Assembly (NCBI GenBank): GCA_938045295.1
Contig: CALINO010000063.1
Location: 1 to 64,000, forward strand
Length of the DNA stretch: 64,000 nt
Direction of reading: 5' to 3'
From: an uncultured Arenicella sp.
GTDB taxonomy: Bacteria > Pseudomonadota > Gammaproteobacteria > Arenicellales > Arenicellaceae
A program made the position numbers and the translations under genes. Below the pieces are notes generated by a model. The model was given only the letters and a program-made list of their open reading frames with translations. It had not been told where the DNA came from and searched no databases. Positions 54,749 through 63,840 of this stretch are shown piece by piece. The stretch's first letter is position 1; each line of letters opens with the position of its first letter.

Positions 54749-55516
54749 ATGCCAAACGATTCAACAGCTAATGCGCAAAATGTTAGCGGGTCAACAAAAG
54801 GTTATAGACGAATTCTTCTTAAACTAAGTGGTGAAGCACTTGCAGGCAGTGAAGGCGACAGTAAGTTCGGTATTGATGCGCAAACGCTCAATGGCGTGTG
54901 TAAAGAAATTGCCGCGGTTATTGAGTCAGGAACACAAGTTGCCATTGTCGTTGGCGGTGGTAACTTTTTCAGAGGCATTTCTGCTTCTGAATCTGGGATA
55001 GAACGAGCCACGGCGGATTACATTGGCATGTTAGCCACGGTGATGAACGCACTGGCGGTACAACAAGGCTTAAAGCAAATTGGCGTTGAAGCTCGAGTTC
55101 AGTCGGCCATTCCTATATCTCCGGTCTCTGAGCCTTATGTGCGCTTAAGAGCATTGAAGCACTTAAATAACGGGCGCGTTGTTATTTTTGCTGCCGGCAC
55201 CGGCAACCCTTATTTCACAACCGATACGGCGGCTAGCTTGCGTGCCGCTGAAATGAATGCCGATGTGTTGGTGAAAGCCACCAATGTTGACGGGGTTTAT
55301 GACTCTGACCCTGCGAAAAACCCACAAGCCAAGCGTTACGACAGCGTGACCTATGATGAAGTGTTGCAAAAGCGCCTTGGTGTGATGGATGCAACGGCCA
55401 TTGCCTTGTGCCGAGATAACAACATGGCCATGAAAGTGCTTTCAATCAATGAAGAAGGCGCGCTTACTCGAATGTCTCAAGGCGAAGATATTGGTACTAC
55501 GATTACCAGCACTTAA
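54749..55516 (+). CDS. pyrH: UMP kinase
   Basis: PyrH (255 residues) phosphorylates UMP to UDP and is the hexameric bacterial-type UMP kinase. It has RILLKLSGEALAGSE, VVGGGNFFRG, and FAAGTGNPYFTTDTAASLRAAEM signatures. The first 18 residues are an extra polar start. A strong GGAGGGAG ribosome binding site supports the chosen ATG. Confidence 0.97.
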   Translation: MPNDSTANAQNVSGSTKGYRRILLKLSGEALAGSEGDSKFGIDAQTLNGVCKEIAAVIESGTQVAIVVGGGNFFRGISASESGIERATADYIGMLATVMNALAVQQGLKQIGVEARVQSAIPISPVSEPYVRLRALKHLNNGRVVIFAAGTGNPYFTTDTAASLRAAEMNADVLVKATNVDGVYDSDPAKNPQAKRYDSVTYDEVLQKRLGVMDATAIALCRDNNMAMKVLSINEEGALTRMSQGEDIGTTITST

Positions 55517-55671
55517 GTCAGCATTGATTTGAGTGCGGGCAGGCCGTTTGGGCTTGCCAATAGCCTTATTGGTTCCTAACTGCTAACATTCGGCAATACA
55601 AAATTGGTCGCTTGCGTATAATTGACCGATATTCTCCTATTTAATAAGCAAAGACTTAGCTCGAGAGCAAC

Positions 55672-56229
55672 ATGATTGACGATATTTTAAAAGACGCAGA
55701 ACAGCGCATGCAAAAAAGCATCGAGTCGATGCGTGGTGAAATGGCCAAAATTAGAACTGGCCGTGCTTCTCCAGCCTTAATTGACCACCTTATGGTTGAT
55801 TATTACGGCAGCCCAACCCCCATTAATCAAGTGGCTAATATTACCGTGCAAGACGCGCGTACCTTAGGGGTCCAACCTTGGGAAAAGCCAATGGTGCCGG
55901 TGGTTGAAAAAGCCATTATGGAAGCCAATTTGGGCCTGAACCCCATGACCGCAGGCGAGTTAATTCGTATTCCCTTGCCGCCGCTAACCGAAGAGCGCCG
56001 TAAAGAAATGGTGAAAGTGGCTGCGGCTGAAGGCGAGAGCGGTAAAATTGCCGTGCGTAATATTCGTCGCGATGCTAATAACGATTTTAAAGCCTTGTTG
56101 AAAGATAAAGAAATTTCTGAAGATGACGACAAGCGTGCGCAAGACCTGGTGCAAAAACTGACCGACAAATATGTGGCTCAAGTTGACGAAGTAGTAAAAG
56201 AAAAAGAAGCCGAAATATTAACGGTGTAA
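55672..56229 (+). CDS. frr: Ribosome recycling factor
   Basis: RRF (185 residues) splits post-termination ribosomes together with EF-G. It shows the normal three-helix stem and beta hinge: [31 protein letters not shown], then [28 protein letters not shown] and [11 protein letters not shown]. The length is the usual one. Confidence 0.97.
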   Translation: MIDDILKDAEQRMQKSIESMRGEMAKIRTGRASPALIDHLMVDYYGSPTPINQVANITVQDARTLGVQPWEKPMVPVVEKAIMEANLGLNPMTAGELIRIPLPPLTEERRKEMVKVAAAEGESGKIAVRNIRRDANNDFKALLKDKEISEDDDKRAQDLVQKLTDKYVAQVDEVVKEKEAEILTV

Positions 56230-56237
56230 AAAATAAT

Positions 56238-56260
56238 GCCAAGCACCTTAGGTGCTTGGC
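56238..56260 (+). promoter_or_regulatory. Perfect hairpin between frr and uppS
   Basis: GCCAAGCACC and GGTGCTTGGC pair over ten bases around a three-base loop, with no T tract. It begins 8 bases after frr and contains the upstream GTG candidate for uppS. It may protect the frr mRNA end or limit uppS translation. Confidence 0.55.
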
Positions 56261-56275
56261 AAACCCGCTGCAATT

Positions 56276-57082
56276 ATGTTCACCACCCTCAAAGCTTTTT
56301 TTGCTTTATTCTTAAGCAAATTTAAACGGCAAAAACACTCTTCCCCCGATCTTATATCACCCAAGCCACAGCACATTGCTGTGATTATGGATGGCAATGG
56401 CCGTTGGGCAAACTCGCAAGGTATGTCGCGTGTTGCCGGGCATAAGCGTGGGGTAGAAGCGGTCAAAAATTTGATCAAAGGCTGTTTGCATCATGAGATT
56501 CCGTATCTATCGATTTTTGCCTTCAGCAGTGAAAACTGGAATCGGCCAGAATCGGAAGTGAAGGCGTTGATGGAATTGTTGATGACCGCACTGAAGAATC
56601 AAACCAAAAAATTGGATGAAAACGGTGTGCGTCTGAACTTGATTGGTGATTTGAGTAAGTTTGACCCTAAAATCCAGCAGCTTGCACAGCAAGCCATGCG
56701 GGACACCGCGCACAATGATAAATTGATTTTCAATGTTGCGATTAATTACGGTGGTCGCTGGGATGTGACTGAGGCGGCGAAAAGAATTGCTCAGAAGGTG
56801 GTTGATGGTGAATTGAGCGTGGAACAAATAGGCGAGTCGACCATCAGTCAAGAGTTAAGTACCGCCGACCAGCCTGATCCGGATTTGTTAATTCGCACCA
56901 GCGGCGAATACCGAATCAGCAATTTCATGTTGTGGCAGGCGGCCTATGCTGAGTTTTACTTTACCGATTTGCTCTGGCCTGAATTTGATGAAGAGGCGTT
57001 TACCCAAGCGCTTATTAAGTTCACCAGTCGTGATCGTCGTTTTGGCAATGCCATTGACAATGTCCCCAATTCAAAGCCTTAG
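56276..57082 (+). CDS. uppS: Undecaprenyl diphosphate synthase
   Basis: UppS makes C55 undecaprenyl diphosphate, the lipid carrier for peptidoglycan and O-antigen synthesis, from farnesyl diphosphate and isopentenyl diphosphate. Catalytic motif HIAVIMDGNGRWAN is followed by GHKRGVEAVKNLI, FAFSSENWNRPESEV and LLIRTSGEYRISNFMLWQ. I chose the ATG at 56276 (268 residues); a GTG at 56252 in the same frame lies in the right arm of a perfect hairpin and is less likely. It is followed by cdsA. Confidence 0.94.
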   Translation: MFTTLKAFFALFLSKFKRQKHSSPDLISPKPQHIAVIMDGNGRWANSQGMSRVAGHKRGVEAVKNLIKGCLHHEIPYLSIFAFSSENWNRPESEVKALMELLMTALKNQTKKLDENGVRLNLIGDLSKFDPKIQQLAQQAMRDTAHNDKLIFNVAINYGGRWDVTEAAKRIAQKVVDGELSVEQIGESTISQELSTADQPDPDLLIRTSGEYRISNFMLWQAAYAEFYFTDLLWPEFDEEAFTQALIKFTSRDRRFGNAIDNVPNSKP

Positions 57083-57097
57083 GAGCCTAATATAATC

Positions 57098-57898
57098 ATG
57101 CTGAAACAACGAATAATTACAGCGTTAGTATTGGTGGCCATTTTACTGTCAGCGCTGCTTGCTGAAAAAGCCGTGTATTGGACGGTCTTTATTAGCGTTG
57201 CTATTTTAATCGCCTTTTACGAATGGCAGCGCTTCTGCAAGCTTGAGAAACTGCTTGAGCAGGCAATAGCCTATCTCGCTTTCTTTGCCTTCTCGGCACT
57301 GTTGTTGCTGGGGTACGTACCATTGAGCCTCATTGTGCCTGTGGTATGTGTGCTGTGGGTGACGTTGTTAGCATTTACCTTTTTTGATGCGTTTGCTTTT
57401 TTTCATACCAAATGGGTTAAATTGCTTGTCGGTTTGCTTATTTTGCCCACTGCAGGTTTTTTGATCATCTCGTTTAAGTCTTTAGAGAATGGCGTATTGT
57501 GGGTCGTTTGTTTCTTTATCTGCGTGGTAGCCGCCGATATAGGCGCCTATTTCTCAGGTAAACGTTTTGGTAAAACCAAGCTGGCGCCGAGTATTAGCCC
57601 AGGTAAAACGGTGGAAGGCTTCGTTGGCGGTATTGCATTGGTTGCGCTTATTTTTGTGCCAATTATGTTTTCGCAGTTTTCAGCCTCAACCGCGGCCGCA
57701 CTGACTCTAACCGCCATTGTGACCGCCATTGTGTCGGTTGGCGGAGACCTCTTTGAAAGTAAGTTAAAGCGTTATGTAGGCTTAAAAGACAGCAGCCAAA
57801 TATTACCCGGTCATGGTGGTGTATTAGATCGAGTCGATAGCTTGATGGCTGGCATTCCCGTATTTTCTCTGGGTTTGTTGCTGCTCGGCTATTTGTAG
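57098..57898 (+). CDS. cdsA: Phosphatidate cytidylyltransferase
   Basis: CdsA (266 residues) makes CDP-diacylglycerol, the precursor of all membrane phospholipids. It has about eight membrane helices and the family signatures SPGKTVEGFVGGI and SKLKRYVGLKDSSQILPGHGGVLDRVDSLM. It lies 15 bases after uppS, so it is co-transcribed. Confidence 0.95.
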   Translation: MLKQRIITALVLVAILLSALLAEKAVYWTVFISVAILIAFYEWQRFCKLEKLLEQAIAYLAFFAFSALLLLGYVPLSLIVPVVCVLWVTLLAFTFFDAFAFFHTKWVKLLVGLLILPTAGFLIISFKSLENGVLWVVCFFICVVAADIGAYFSGKRFGKTKLAPSISPGKTVEGFVGGIALVALIFVPIMFSQFSASTAAALTLTAIVTAIVSVGGDLFESKLKRYVGLKDSSQILPGHGGVLDRVDSLMAGIPVFSLGLLLLGYL

Positions 57899-57977
57899 TG
57901 GTTATTTATAGCGATTGGTTTCCTGATATAACTTGTTTGTATTTATCATTTTTAATTAACGGTAAAGGCGTAGCATC

Positions 57978-59141
57978 GTGCAGTCAATTTCAATACTAGG
58001 CAGTACTGGCTCTGTGGGCAAAAGCACGCTGGATGTGATTGCTCGCCACCCTGAGCGCTATCAGGTGGCAGCACTGACTGCCCACTCAAATCACGCCTTG
58101 TTATTGGAGCAGTGTCAAAAATACACCCCTAAGCTCGCCGTTATGGTGTCTGAATCGGCGGCCGAAAAGTTGCAGCATTCATTGCAAGAGCTGGGTTTGA
58201 GCCATATTCAGGTTAATTCCGGCGTTGATGCGTTGACGCAAGCCGCCACGCTGGGTGACTCGGTAATGTCGGCCATTGTTGGAGCGGCAGGCCTGGTGCC
58301 AACCTTAGACGCGGTTAAAGCCGGTAAACGCGTTATGATTGCCAATAAAGAACCCCTTGTTATGACGGGCGGCTTGTTTATGGCGGAGGCCAAGAAAAGT
58401 GGGGCCACGGTGTTGCCGATTGACAGTGAACACAATGCCATTTTTCAATGCATGCCGTTTGACCAATCTAAGCAAGGGGTGCGAAAATTACATTTAACCG
58501 CCTCAGGCGGCCCATTTTTGGGTAGAAAATGGAACGATTTATCGGGCATTACGCCAGAGCAAGCCTGCGCGCATCCTAACTGGTCAATGGGGCAAAAAAT
58601 CTCCGTTGACTCAGCCACCATGATGAACAAAGGCTTGGAGTTGATTGAGGCTACGGCCTTGTTTGATATTGCGGCCGAGAGCGTTGATGTGATTGTTCAC
58701 CCGCAAAGCATCATTCATTCAATGGTTGAATACACTGACGGTTCGTTTCTAGCGCAATTGGGCTCGCCAGATATGCGAATTCCGATTGCGCATGCGTTAA
58801 GTTGGCCTGAGCGCATTAATTCGGGTGCAAAAACCTTAGATATTACTGAAATAGCCCGTTTAGACTTTCAAAAGCCAGACATGCAGAACATGCCATGTTT
58901 GGCGTTGGCGCGTTGGGCGGCCACAGAGGGTGGCGCGTTGCCGATTGCGTTAAACGCCAGCAATGAAGTGGCGGTCAGCGCCTTTTTATCACAAGCTATT
59001 GGTTTTACTGATATTCCGTTGGTTATTGAACGCACTATGAATGAGGTTGTTGGCCAAGACACCACAGATTTGGTAAGCATATTAAACATTGATAATGAAT
59101 CGAGAGCGCTCGCGCAGGCGGCGATAGACTCATTACGATAA
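57978..59141 (+). CDS. dxr: 1-deoxy-D-xylulose 5-phosphate reductoisomerase
   Basis: Dxr (387 residues) makes 2-C-methyl-D-erythritol 4-phosphate, the first committed step of the MEP isoprenoid route that feeds UppS. It has the NADPH-binding ILGSTGSVGKSTLDVI, the KEPLVMTGGLF segment, metal-binding DSEHNAIFQC and the WSMGQKISVDSATMMNKGLE catalytic loop. The start is GTG. Confidence 0.96.
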   Translation: MQSISILGSTGSVGKSTLDVIARHPERYQVAALTAHSNHALLLEQCQKYTPKLAVMVSESAAEKLQHSLQELGLSHIQVNSGVDALTQAATLGDSVMSAIVGAAGLVPTLDAVKAGKRVMIANKEPLVMTGGLFMAEAKKSGATVLPIDSEHNAIFQCMPFDQSKQGVRKLHLTASGGPFLGRKWNDLSGITPEQACAHPNWSMGQKISVDSATMMNKGLELIEATALFDIAAESVDVIVHPQSIIHSMVEYTDGSFLAQLGSPDMRIPIAHALSWPERINSGAKTLDITEIARLDFQKPDMQNMPCLALARWAATEGGALPIALNASNEVAVSAFLSQAIGFTDIPLVIERTMNEVVGQDTTDLVSILNIDNESRALAQAAIDSLR

Positions 59142-59282
59142 GCTGGCGTTAGCAAAGGCCAGTGCGTAAACGGCACGAATAGTAGGTTCAAGCATTATTT
59201 GCATAAACGCGAAGAATTTCACACGCATTGTGCTTAAAATGTCGGGTAGATTGATTAAATTGGGCAGGCGCTCTAAAAATAC

Positions 59283-60647
59283 ATGGGTTTTCTTTACAGC
59301 ATTATTGGGTTTTTAATAGCCATTGGTATTTTGGTGGCTGTTCACGAGTTTGGGCATTATTGGGTTGCGCGAAAATTGGGAGTGAAAGTTCTCCGGTTTT
59401 CGGTTGGCTTTGGCAAGCCGTTATGGAAAAAGGTAGCCGGCCCAGACAAAACCGAATACGTGATAGCCGCCATTCCTTTAGGCGGTTATGTAAAGATGCT
59501 GGGTGAAAATGACCCAGATAACCCTGTCGCCAATGAAGAAAGTCATCGAGCGTTTGATAATCAGCCAATTTGGAAGCGCAGCCTGATTATTCTGGCAGGC
59601 CCGGGAATCAATTTTTTGTTCGCGATACTGCTTTTCAGTATTTTAGGGCTGCAAAGTGTTGAGCGCATAGCGCCGGTATTTGGCGAATCGCCAGTGGCTT
59701 CGGCGGTTGGCCAAGCGGGCATCAAATCTGGAGACCGCTTATTGGCGGTAGACGGCAGACCGGTTGATTACTTAGCGCATCAGCAGCTATACATCATGAA
59801 TAAGGTGTTGCAGGGCAATGCCATTGAGTTAGATGTGTTGTCGGGCGGAAGCCAGCGCCGAGTTGAGGTGCAGACGTCTAATATTCCTATTTATAATATT
59901 AACCCCCGCAGCATGATGTATCAGCTGGGCATTATTCCTGAGCTGCCAACGTTGAGCAGCGAGATAGATGATGTGGTGCCAGAATCACCCGCGGCGTTGG
60001 CCGGCATGAAAGCGGGCGATGCGGTGGTTGCTATTTCGGGCACTCCAGTTAATTCATGGGGCGATTTAGCCAACCAGATTTCCCCTAATGCCGGTAAAGA
60101 GTTATTAATCGACATTGAGCGCTCAGGCCAGCGCCTACAACTTGCCATTACTCCCATGGAAAAAGAGTTTAATGGTGAAAAAATAGGTATTATTGGTGTT
60201 AAGCCTAAGCCGGTAGAATTTCTGCCGGAGCAAATTGTTTTAGTCGACCGAAGTGTTTGGGGCGCGTTTACCGAAGCCGTTGATCAAACTTGGCAAATGT
60301 CATCAGTGACATTGCGAATGCTCGGTAAAATGCTGACTTTGCAAGTGTCGCACAAAAACGTGAATGGCCCCATTACCATTGCCAATGTGGCCGGAAAAGC
60401 CATTCAGGTTGGTTTGGATTATTACCTTCACATATTGGCGGTAATCAGCATCAGCCTTGGGGTAATGAACTTATTGCCAATACCCATGTTAGACGGTGGC
60501 CATTTATTAATGAATGCCATTGAGTCTGTAGCGGGCAAGCGAGCGGCGGAAAACTTCTTTGCTGTAGGGCAAAGATTTGGCGTGGCAATATTGCTCTGTT
60601 TTATGGGGCTCGCTTTTTATAATGATATTTTTAAATTATTGAATTAG
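59283..60647 (+). CDS. rseP: Site-2 protease RseP
   Basis: RseP (454 residues) is the inner-membrane zinc protease that cleaves the anti-sigma factor RseA and cleans up signal-peptide remnants. The zinc motif HEFGH (residues 21-25) lies in the first membrane helix. Two PDZ domains (SAVGQAGIKSGDRLLAVDG and AALAGMKAGDAVVAISG) and the second metal motif NLLPIPMLDGGHLL follow. It precedes bamA as usual. Confidence 0.96.
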   Translation: MGFLYSIIGFLIAIGILVAVHEFGHYWVARKLGVKVLRFSVGFGKPLWKKVAGPDKTEYVIAAIPLGGYVKMLGENDPDNPVANEESHRAFDNQPIWKRSLIILAGPGINFLFAILLFSILGLQSVERIAPVFGESPVASAVGQAGIKSGDRLLAVDGRPVDYLAHQQLYIMNKVLQGNAIELDVLSGGSQRRVEVQTSNIPIYNINPRSMMYQLGIIPELPTLSSEIDDVVPESPAALAGMKAGDAVVAISGTPVNSWGDLANQISPNAGKELLIDIERSGQRLQLAITPMEKEFNGEKIGIIGVKPKPVEFLPEQIVLVDRSVWGAFTEAVDQTWQMSSVTLRMLGKMLTLQVSHKNVNGPITIANVAGKAIQVGLDYYLHILAVISISLGVMNLLPIPMLDGGHLLMNAIESVAGKRAAENFFAVGQRFGVAILLCFMGLAFYNDIFKLLN

Positions 60648-60813
60648 AATTAATCGTTCGGTTTTGAGTAATGCCTGACATCGGTGTGTTAAACCGGTAT
60701 TAAATAAACGCTCTGATTGATTGCACATACAAAGAAAAAACTGTGTCTAAGCCGTATGTTCTGCTTAGATTGGCAACTGGCTTACATTGGTTAGGCGCCG
60801 CGTGAGGAAAAAT

Positions 60814-63132
60814 ATGCTAAAAAAACAAATTATCACGATCGCATTTATTGCGTTAATCGGCGCGCTAACGCCTTCGGTGTCGTATGCACAAGCACAAGGC
60901 AGCGTTAATCAGTCTGAGTTTGTGGTGCAAGATATACGCATTAAAGGGCTGCAAAGAATATCGGCCGGTGCCGTGTTTAATTTATTGCCAATTAAAGTGG
61001 GTGACAAATTTTCAACGACTCAATCGTCAGACCTGATTCGAGAGCTGTATAAAACCGGCTTCTTTAAAAATATTGAATTAGCCACGCAAGACAACGACAT
61101 TGTGGTGACGGTGATTGAATACCCGTCGATTGCGCAAATTGAGTTTGCTGGTAATAAACTCATTAAAGAGGAATCGCTTAGAGAAGCGTTGTCAGGCAAT
61201 GACTTTGTTGAAGGGCGCGTGTTTAAGCCAAATGTACTAGACCAAGTCAAACAGGAACTAAAGCGCCAGTACTTAAACCAAGGCAAGTACAATGCGCAGG
61301 TTGGTACTGAAGTTACCGAATTGCCTCGTAACCGCGTTAAGGTCACCATGCACGTTAAGGAAGGGCCTTCTGCAAAAATTAAACGCATTAACATTGTAGG
61401 TAATAAATATTTCAGCGACAAAATGTTGATGAAAGAGTTTGAGTCGGCCGATGGCAAACCGTTTTGGGCTTTCTGGAGTTCAAAAGATCAATATTCGCGA
61501 GAAAAACTGTCGGGCGATTTAGAAACGCTGCGCAGCTTTTATCAAAACCAAGGCTTTTTAGACTTTGAAATTGTCTCCAACCAAGTCAGTATTTCCCCTG
61601 AGAAAGACGGCATATTCTTAACCATCAACATTAACGAGGGTGAGCGTTATAGCGTTTCTCAGTTTGTGTTAAATGGGCGTTTGATCGTGCCAGAAGAAGA
61701 ATTGCTGCCTTATGTCTTTATTGCCCCGGGGCGCACCTATTCACGAAAAGACGTTGACGACACCATTGAAGTGATTCAAAACCGTTTGGCCGAAGAGGGC
61801 TATTCATTTGCCGAAGTTGTGCCTGTTCCTAATATTGACAGAGAGAACAACACGGTGGCGTTCTCGATTAACGTTAAGCCTGGGCGCCGTGTGTATGTGC
61901 GCCGAATCAATGTGGTGGGCAATAAGCTGACCAATGATGAAGTGATTCGTCGTGAGCTACGGCAAACTGAGGGTGCGGCGTATTCGCCGAGCCGAGTTGA
62001 GCGCTCAAAGATTCGTCTGCAACGCCTAAGCTTTTTTGATGAAGTTGAGATTGAGACCGTGGATGTGGCGGGTCGAGAAGACCAAGTCGACCTTGAAGTG
62101 GTTGTGAAAGAGCGTTCTACCGGCAGTTTTCTCTTTGGTGTGGGTTTTTCAGGTGACGATGGCGCGCTTATCAATGCCAGTGTGTCGCAAGCCAACTTAT
62201 TTGGCACCGGTAACTTTTTGCAATTTGCAGTGCAACGCTCAGACATTGTTGAATCCGTGTCGTTGCAGTACACCAATCCGTATTACACCAAAAGCGGCAT
62301 TAGCCGAACCGTTAGCTTAAGCAGCCGTAGCATTGACCAAGTTCGTGCTAACACTTCTGCGTTTCTTGCCGACACATTGGCATTGAATGTCAGTTACTTA
62401 TTTCCAATTAACGAAAATAACTCGTTTGCTATTGGTGGTGGTTTTGAGCGTATTGATTTAATACCCACGTTTGGCTCGGTTCCTGAAGTGACTGACTTTA
62501 TTGCCAACAGCCCTGACAATGATTTGATTAAGCTAACCGCGGCCTTCAATCATGATACTCGTGACAGTTTGTTGTACCCAACGTCGGGCAAAAACATACG
62601 CTTATCAACTGAACTAACGGCTCCTGGCAGTGACTTAGAGTTCTATCAGATTAATCTTGATAGTTCTTATTACTACCCATTTACTCGTAAAGCGGCATTG
62701 AAGTTGGGGCTGGATATTGGTTATGGCGACGGCTATGGCGATACTGAAGGGTTACCATTTTTTGAAAACTACTTTGCCGGTGGCTCGCGTTCAGTGCGTG
62801 GTTTCGAGGCTCGCTCTTTAGGCCCACGTGATAGCAGTCAATTCCCACGTCCATTTGGTGGCGCAAAAAGAGTGTTGTTTAACGCCTCTTTGCTATTGCC
62901 TGTGGGTGACGGTGGCTTAGATAAGCGTCTGCAGTTATTTGTCGATGGCGGCCAAGTGTTTGCCAACGATCAAAGTATTGAAACTGATGACATTCGTTTT
63001 TCAGCGGGTATCGGCTTTAACTGGATCTCGCCGGTTGGGCCGTTGTCAATCAGTTACGCCGTGCCTTTGAACGAAGAAGAAGGCGACGAAATAGAAAAAT
63101 TTCAATTTAGCGTTGGCACACTTATTCAGTAA
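60814..63132 (+). CDS. bamA: Outer-membrane assembly factor BamA
   Basis: BamA (772 residues from this start) is the essential Omp85 barrel that inserts outer-membrane proteins. The signal peptide ends near residue 26 (SYAQAQG). Five POTRA repeats occupy about residues 30-430, with recurring motifs such as DIRIKGLQRISAGAVF and IKRINIVGNKYFSDKML. The barrel has the conserved SRSVRGFEARSLGP loop and ends IGFNWISPVGPLSISYAVPL...FSVGTLIQ. I chose the ATG at 60814, preceded by a GAGGAAA ribosome binding site, over an upstream TTG at 60787. Confidence 0.97.
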   Translation: MLKKQIITIAFIALIGALTPSVSYAQAQGSVNQSEFVVQDIRIKGLQRISAGAVFNLLPIKVGDKFSTTQSSDLIRELYKTGFFKNIELATQDNDIVVTVIEYPSIAQIEFAGNKLIKEESLREALSGNDFVEGRVFKPNVLDQVKQELKRQYLNQGKYNAQVGTEVTELPRNRVKVTMHVKEGPSAKIKRINIVGNKYFSDKMLMKEFESADGKPFWAFWSSKDQYSREKLSGDLETLRSFYQNQGFLDFEIVSNQVSISPEKDGIFLTININEGERYSVSQFVLNGRLIVPEEELLPYVFIAPGRTYSRKDVDDTIEVIQNRLAEEGYSFAEVVPVPNIDRENNTVAFSINVKPGRRVYVRRINVVGNKLTNDEVIRRELRQTEGAAYSPSRVERSKIRLQRLSFFDEVEIETVDVAGREDQVDLEVVVKERSTGSFLFGVGFSGDDGALINASVSQANLFGTGNFLQFAVQRSDIVESVSLQYTNPYYTKSGISRTVSLSSRSIDQVRANTSAFLADTLALNVSYLFPINENNSFAIGGGFERIDLIPTFGSVPEVTDFIANSPDNDLIKLTAAFNHDTRDSLLYPTSGKNIRLSTELTAPGSDLEFYQINLDSSYYYPFTRKAALKLGLDIGYGDGYGDTEGLPFFENYFAGGSRSVRGFEARSLGPRDSSQFPRPFGGAKRVLFNASLLLPVGDGGLDKRLQLFVDGGQVFANDQSIETDDIRFSAGIGFNWISPVGPLSISYAVPLNEEEGDEIEKFQFSVGTLIQ

Positions 63133-63235
63133 CGGTTCAGCAAGTAATTTGTACACTTGAATGATTAATCGGCAGTGTTCAACGACTGATTTAACGAATA
63201 ACAATATAAAAATTATTAACACTAGGTATTTGAAG

Positions 63236-63742
63236 ATGTTTAAAAAAAGTTTATTACTGGCCGCTGTTATTGCCGCCAGCGCAATGGCAAGCACAGCCTC
63301 AGCACAGTTGAAGATTGGTTACTTTGACAACCGCGAAGTATTGCAAAGCTTGCCTTCTTTGCAAAAAGAGAGCCAAAAACTGCAAGCCGAATTCGAGCCT
63401 AAAGAAAAAGAAATGAATGACTTGGCTGCCGAGCTACGTAAGTTGCAAGAAGACTTGCAAAAAAACTCAGGCACAGTGTACACACCAGAACAAGTGCAAG
63501 CCAAGCAGCTTGAGTATCAGAGCAAACGCCAACAGCTTGAGTTGAAAAAAGGCGATTATGATCGTCGTCGCCAAGCTCGAAACAATCAAACCTTAAGCAA
63601 AATCCAATCGCAAATTGCCGAAGAAGTTGCCAAAATTGCCAAGGAAGAAAACTACGATTTAATTCTTCATACCGGCGTATTTTTAGCCAGCCCGAAAGTT
63701 GATATTACGCAAAAAATATTAGAGCGCATGTCATCTCGATAA
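63236..63742 (+). CDS. ompH: Periplasmic chaperone OmpH/Skp
   Basis: Skp (168 residues from this start) holds unfolded outer-membrane proteins in the periplasm. The signal peptide ends near residue 23 (STASAQ). The mature protein opens with LKIGYFDNREVLQSLPSLQKESQKLQ, then forms long coiled-coil arms rich in Glu, Lys and Gln, and ends with EEVAKIAKEENYDLILHTGVFLASP. I chose the ATG at 63236 because the 25 residues before it are not part of a signal peptide. Confidence 0.94.
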   Translation: MFKKSLLLAAVIAASAMASTASAQLKIGYFDNREVLQSLPSLQKESQKLQAEFEPKEKEMNDLAAELRKLQEDLQKNSGTVYTPEQVQAKQLEYQSKRQQLELKKGDYDRRRQARNNQTLSKIQSQIAEEVAKIAKEENYDLILHTGVFLASPKVDITQKILERMSSR

Positions 63743-63761
63743 GTTTTGTGCGATAAGTGCC

Positions 63762-63782
63762 ACCTCAGGCACAGTCTGAGGT
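63762..63782 (+). promoter_or_regulatory. Hairpin between ompH and fabZ
   Basis: ACCTCAG and CTGAGGT pair over seven bases around a seven-base loop in the gap where lpxD usually begins. No T run follows. Confidence 0.4.
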
Positions 63783-63840
63783 AGAATTACGCCCGTTTTC
63801 GACATTTTAAAATTAACGCTTTTTTATCAGGAAGTCTGCC

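Noticed and set aside
60787-60813. TTG start for bamA
   Set aside because: It adds Arg-rich residues before the signal peptide; the ATG at 60814 has its own ribosome binding site.
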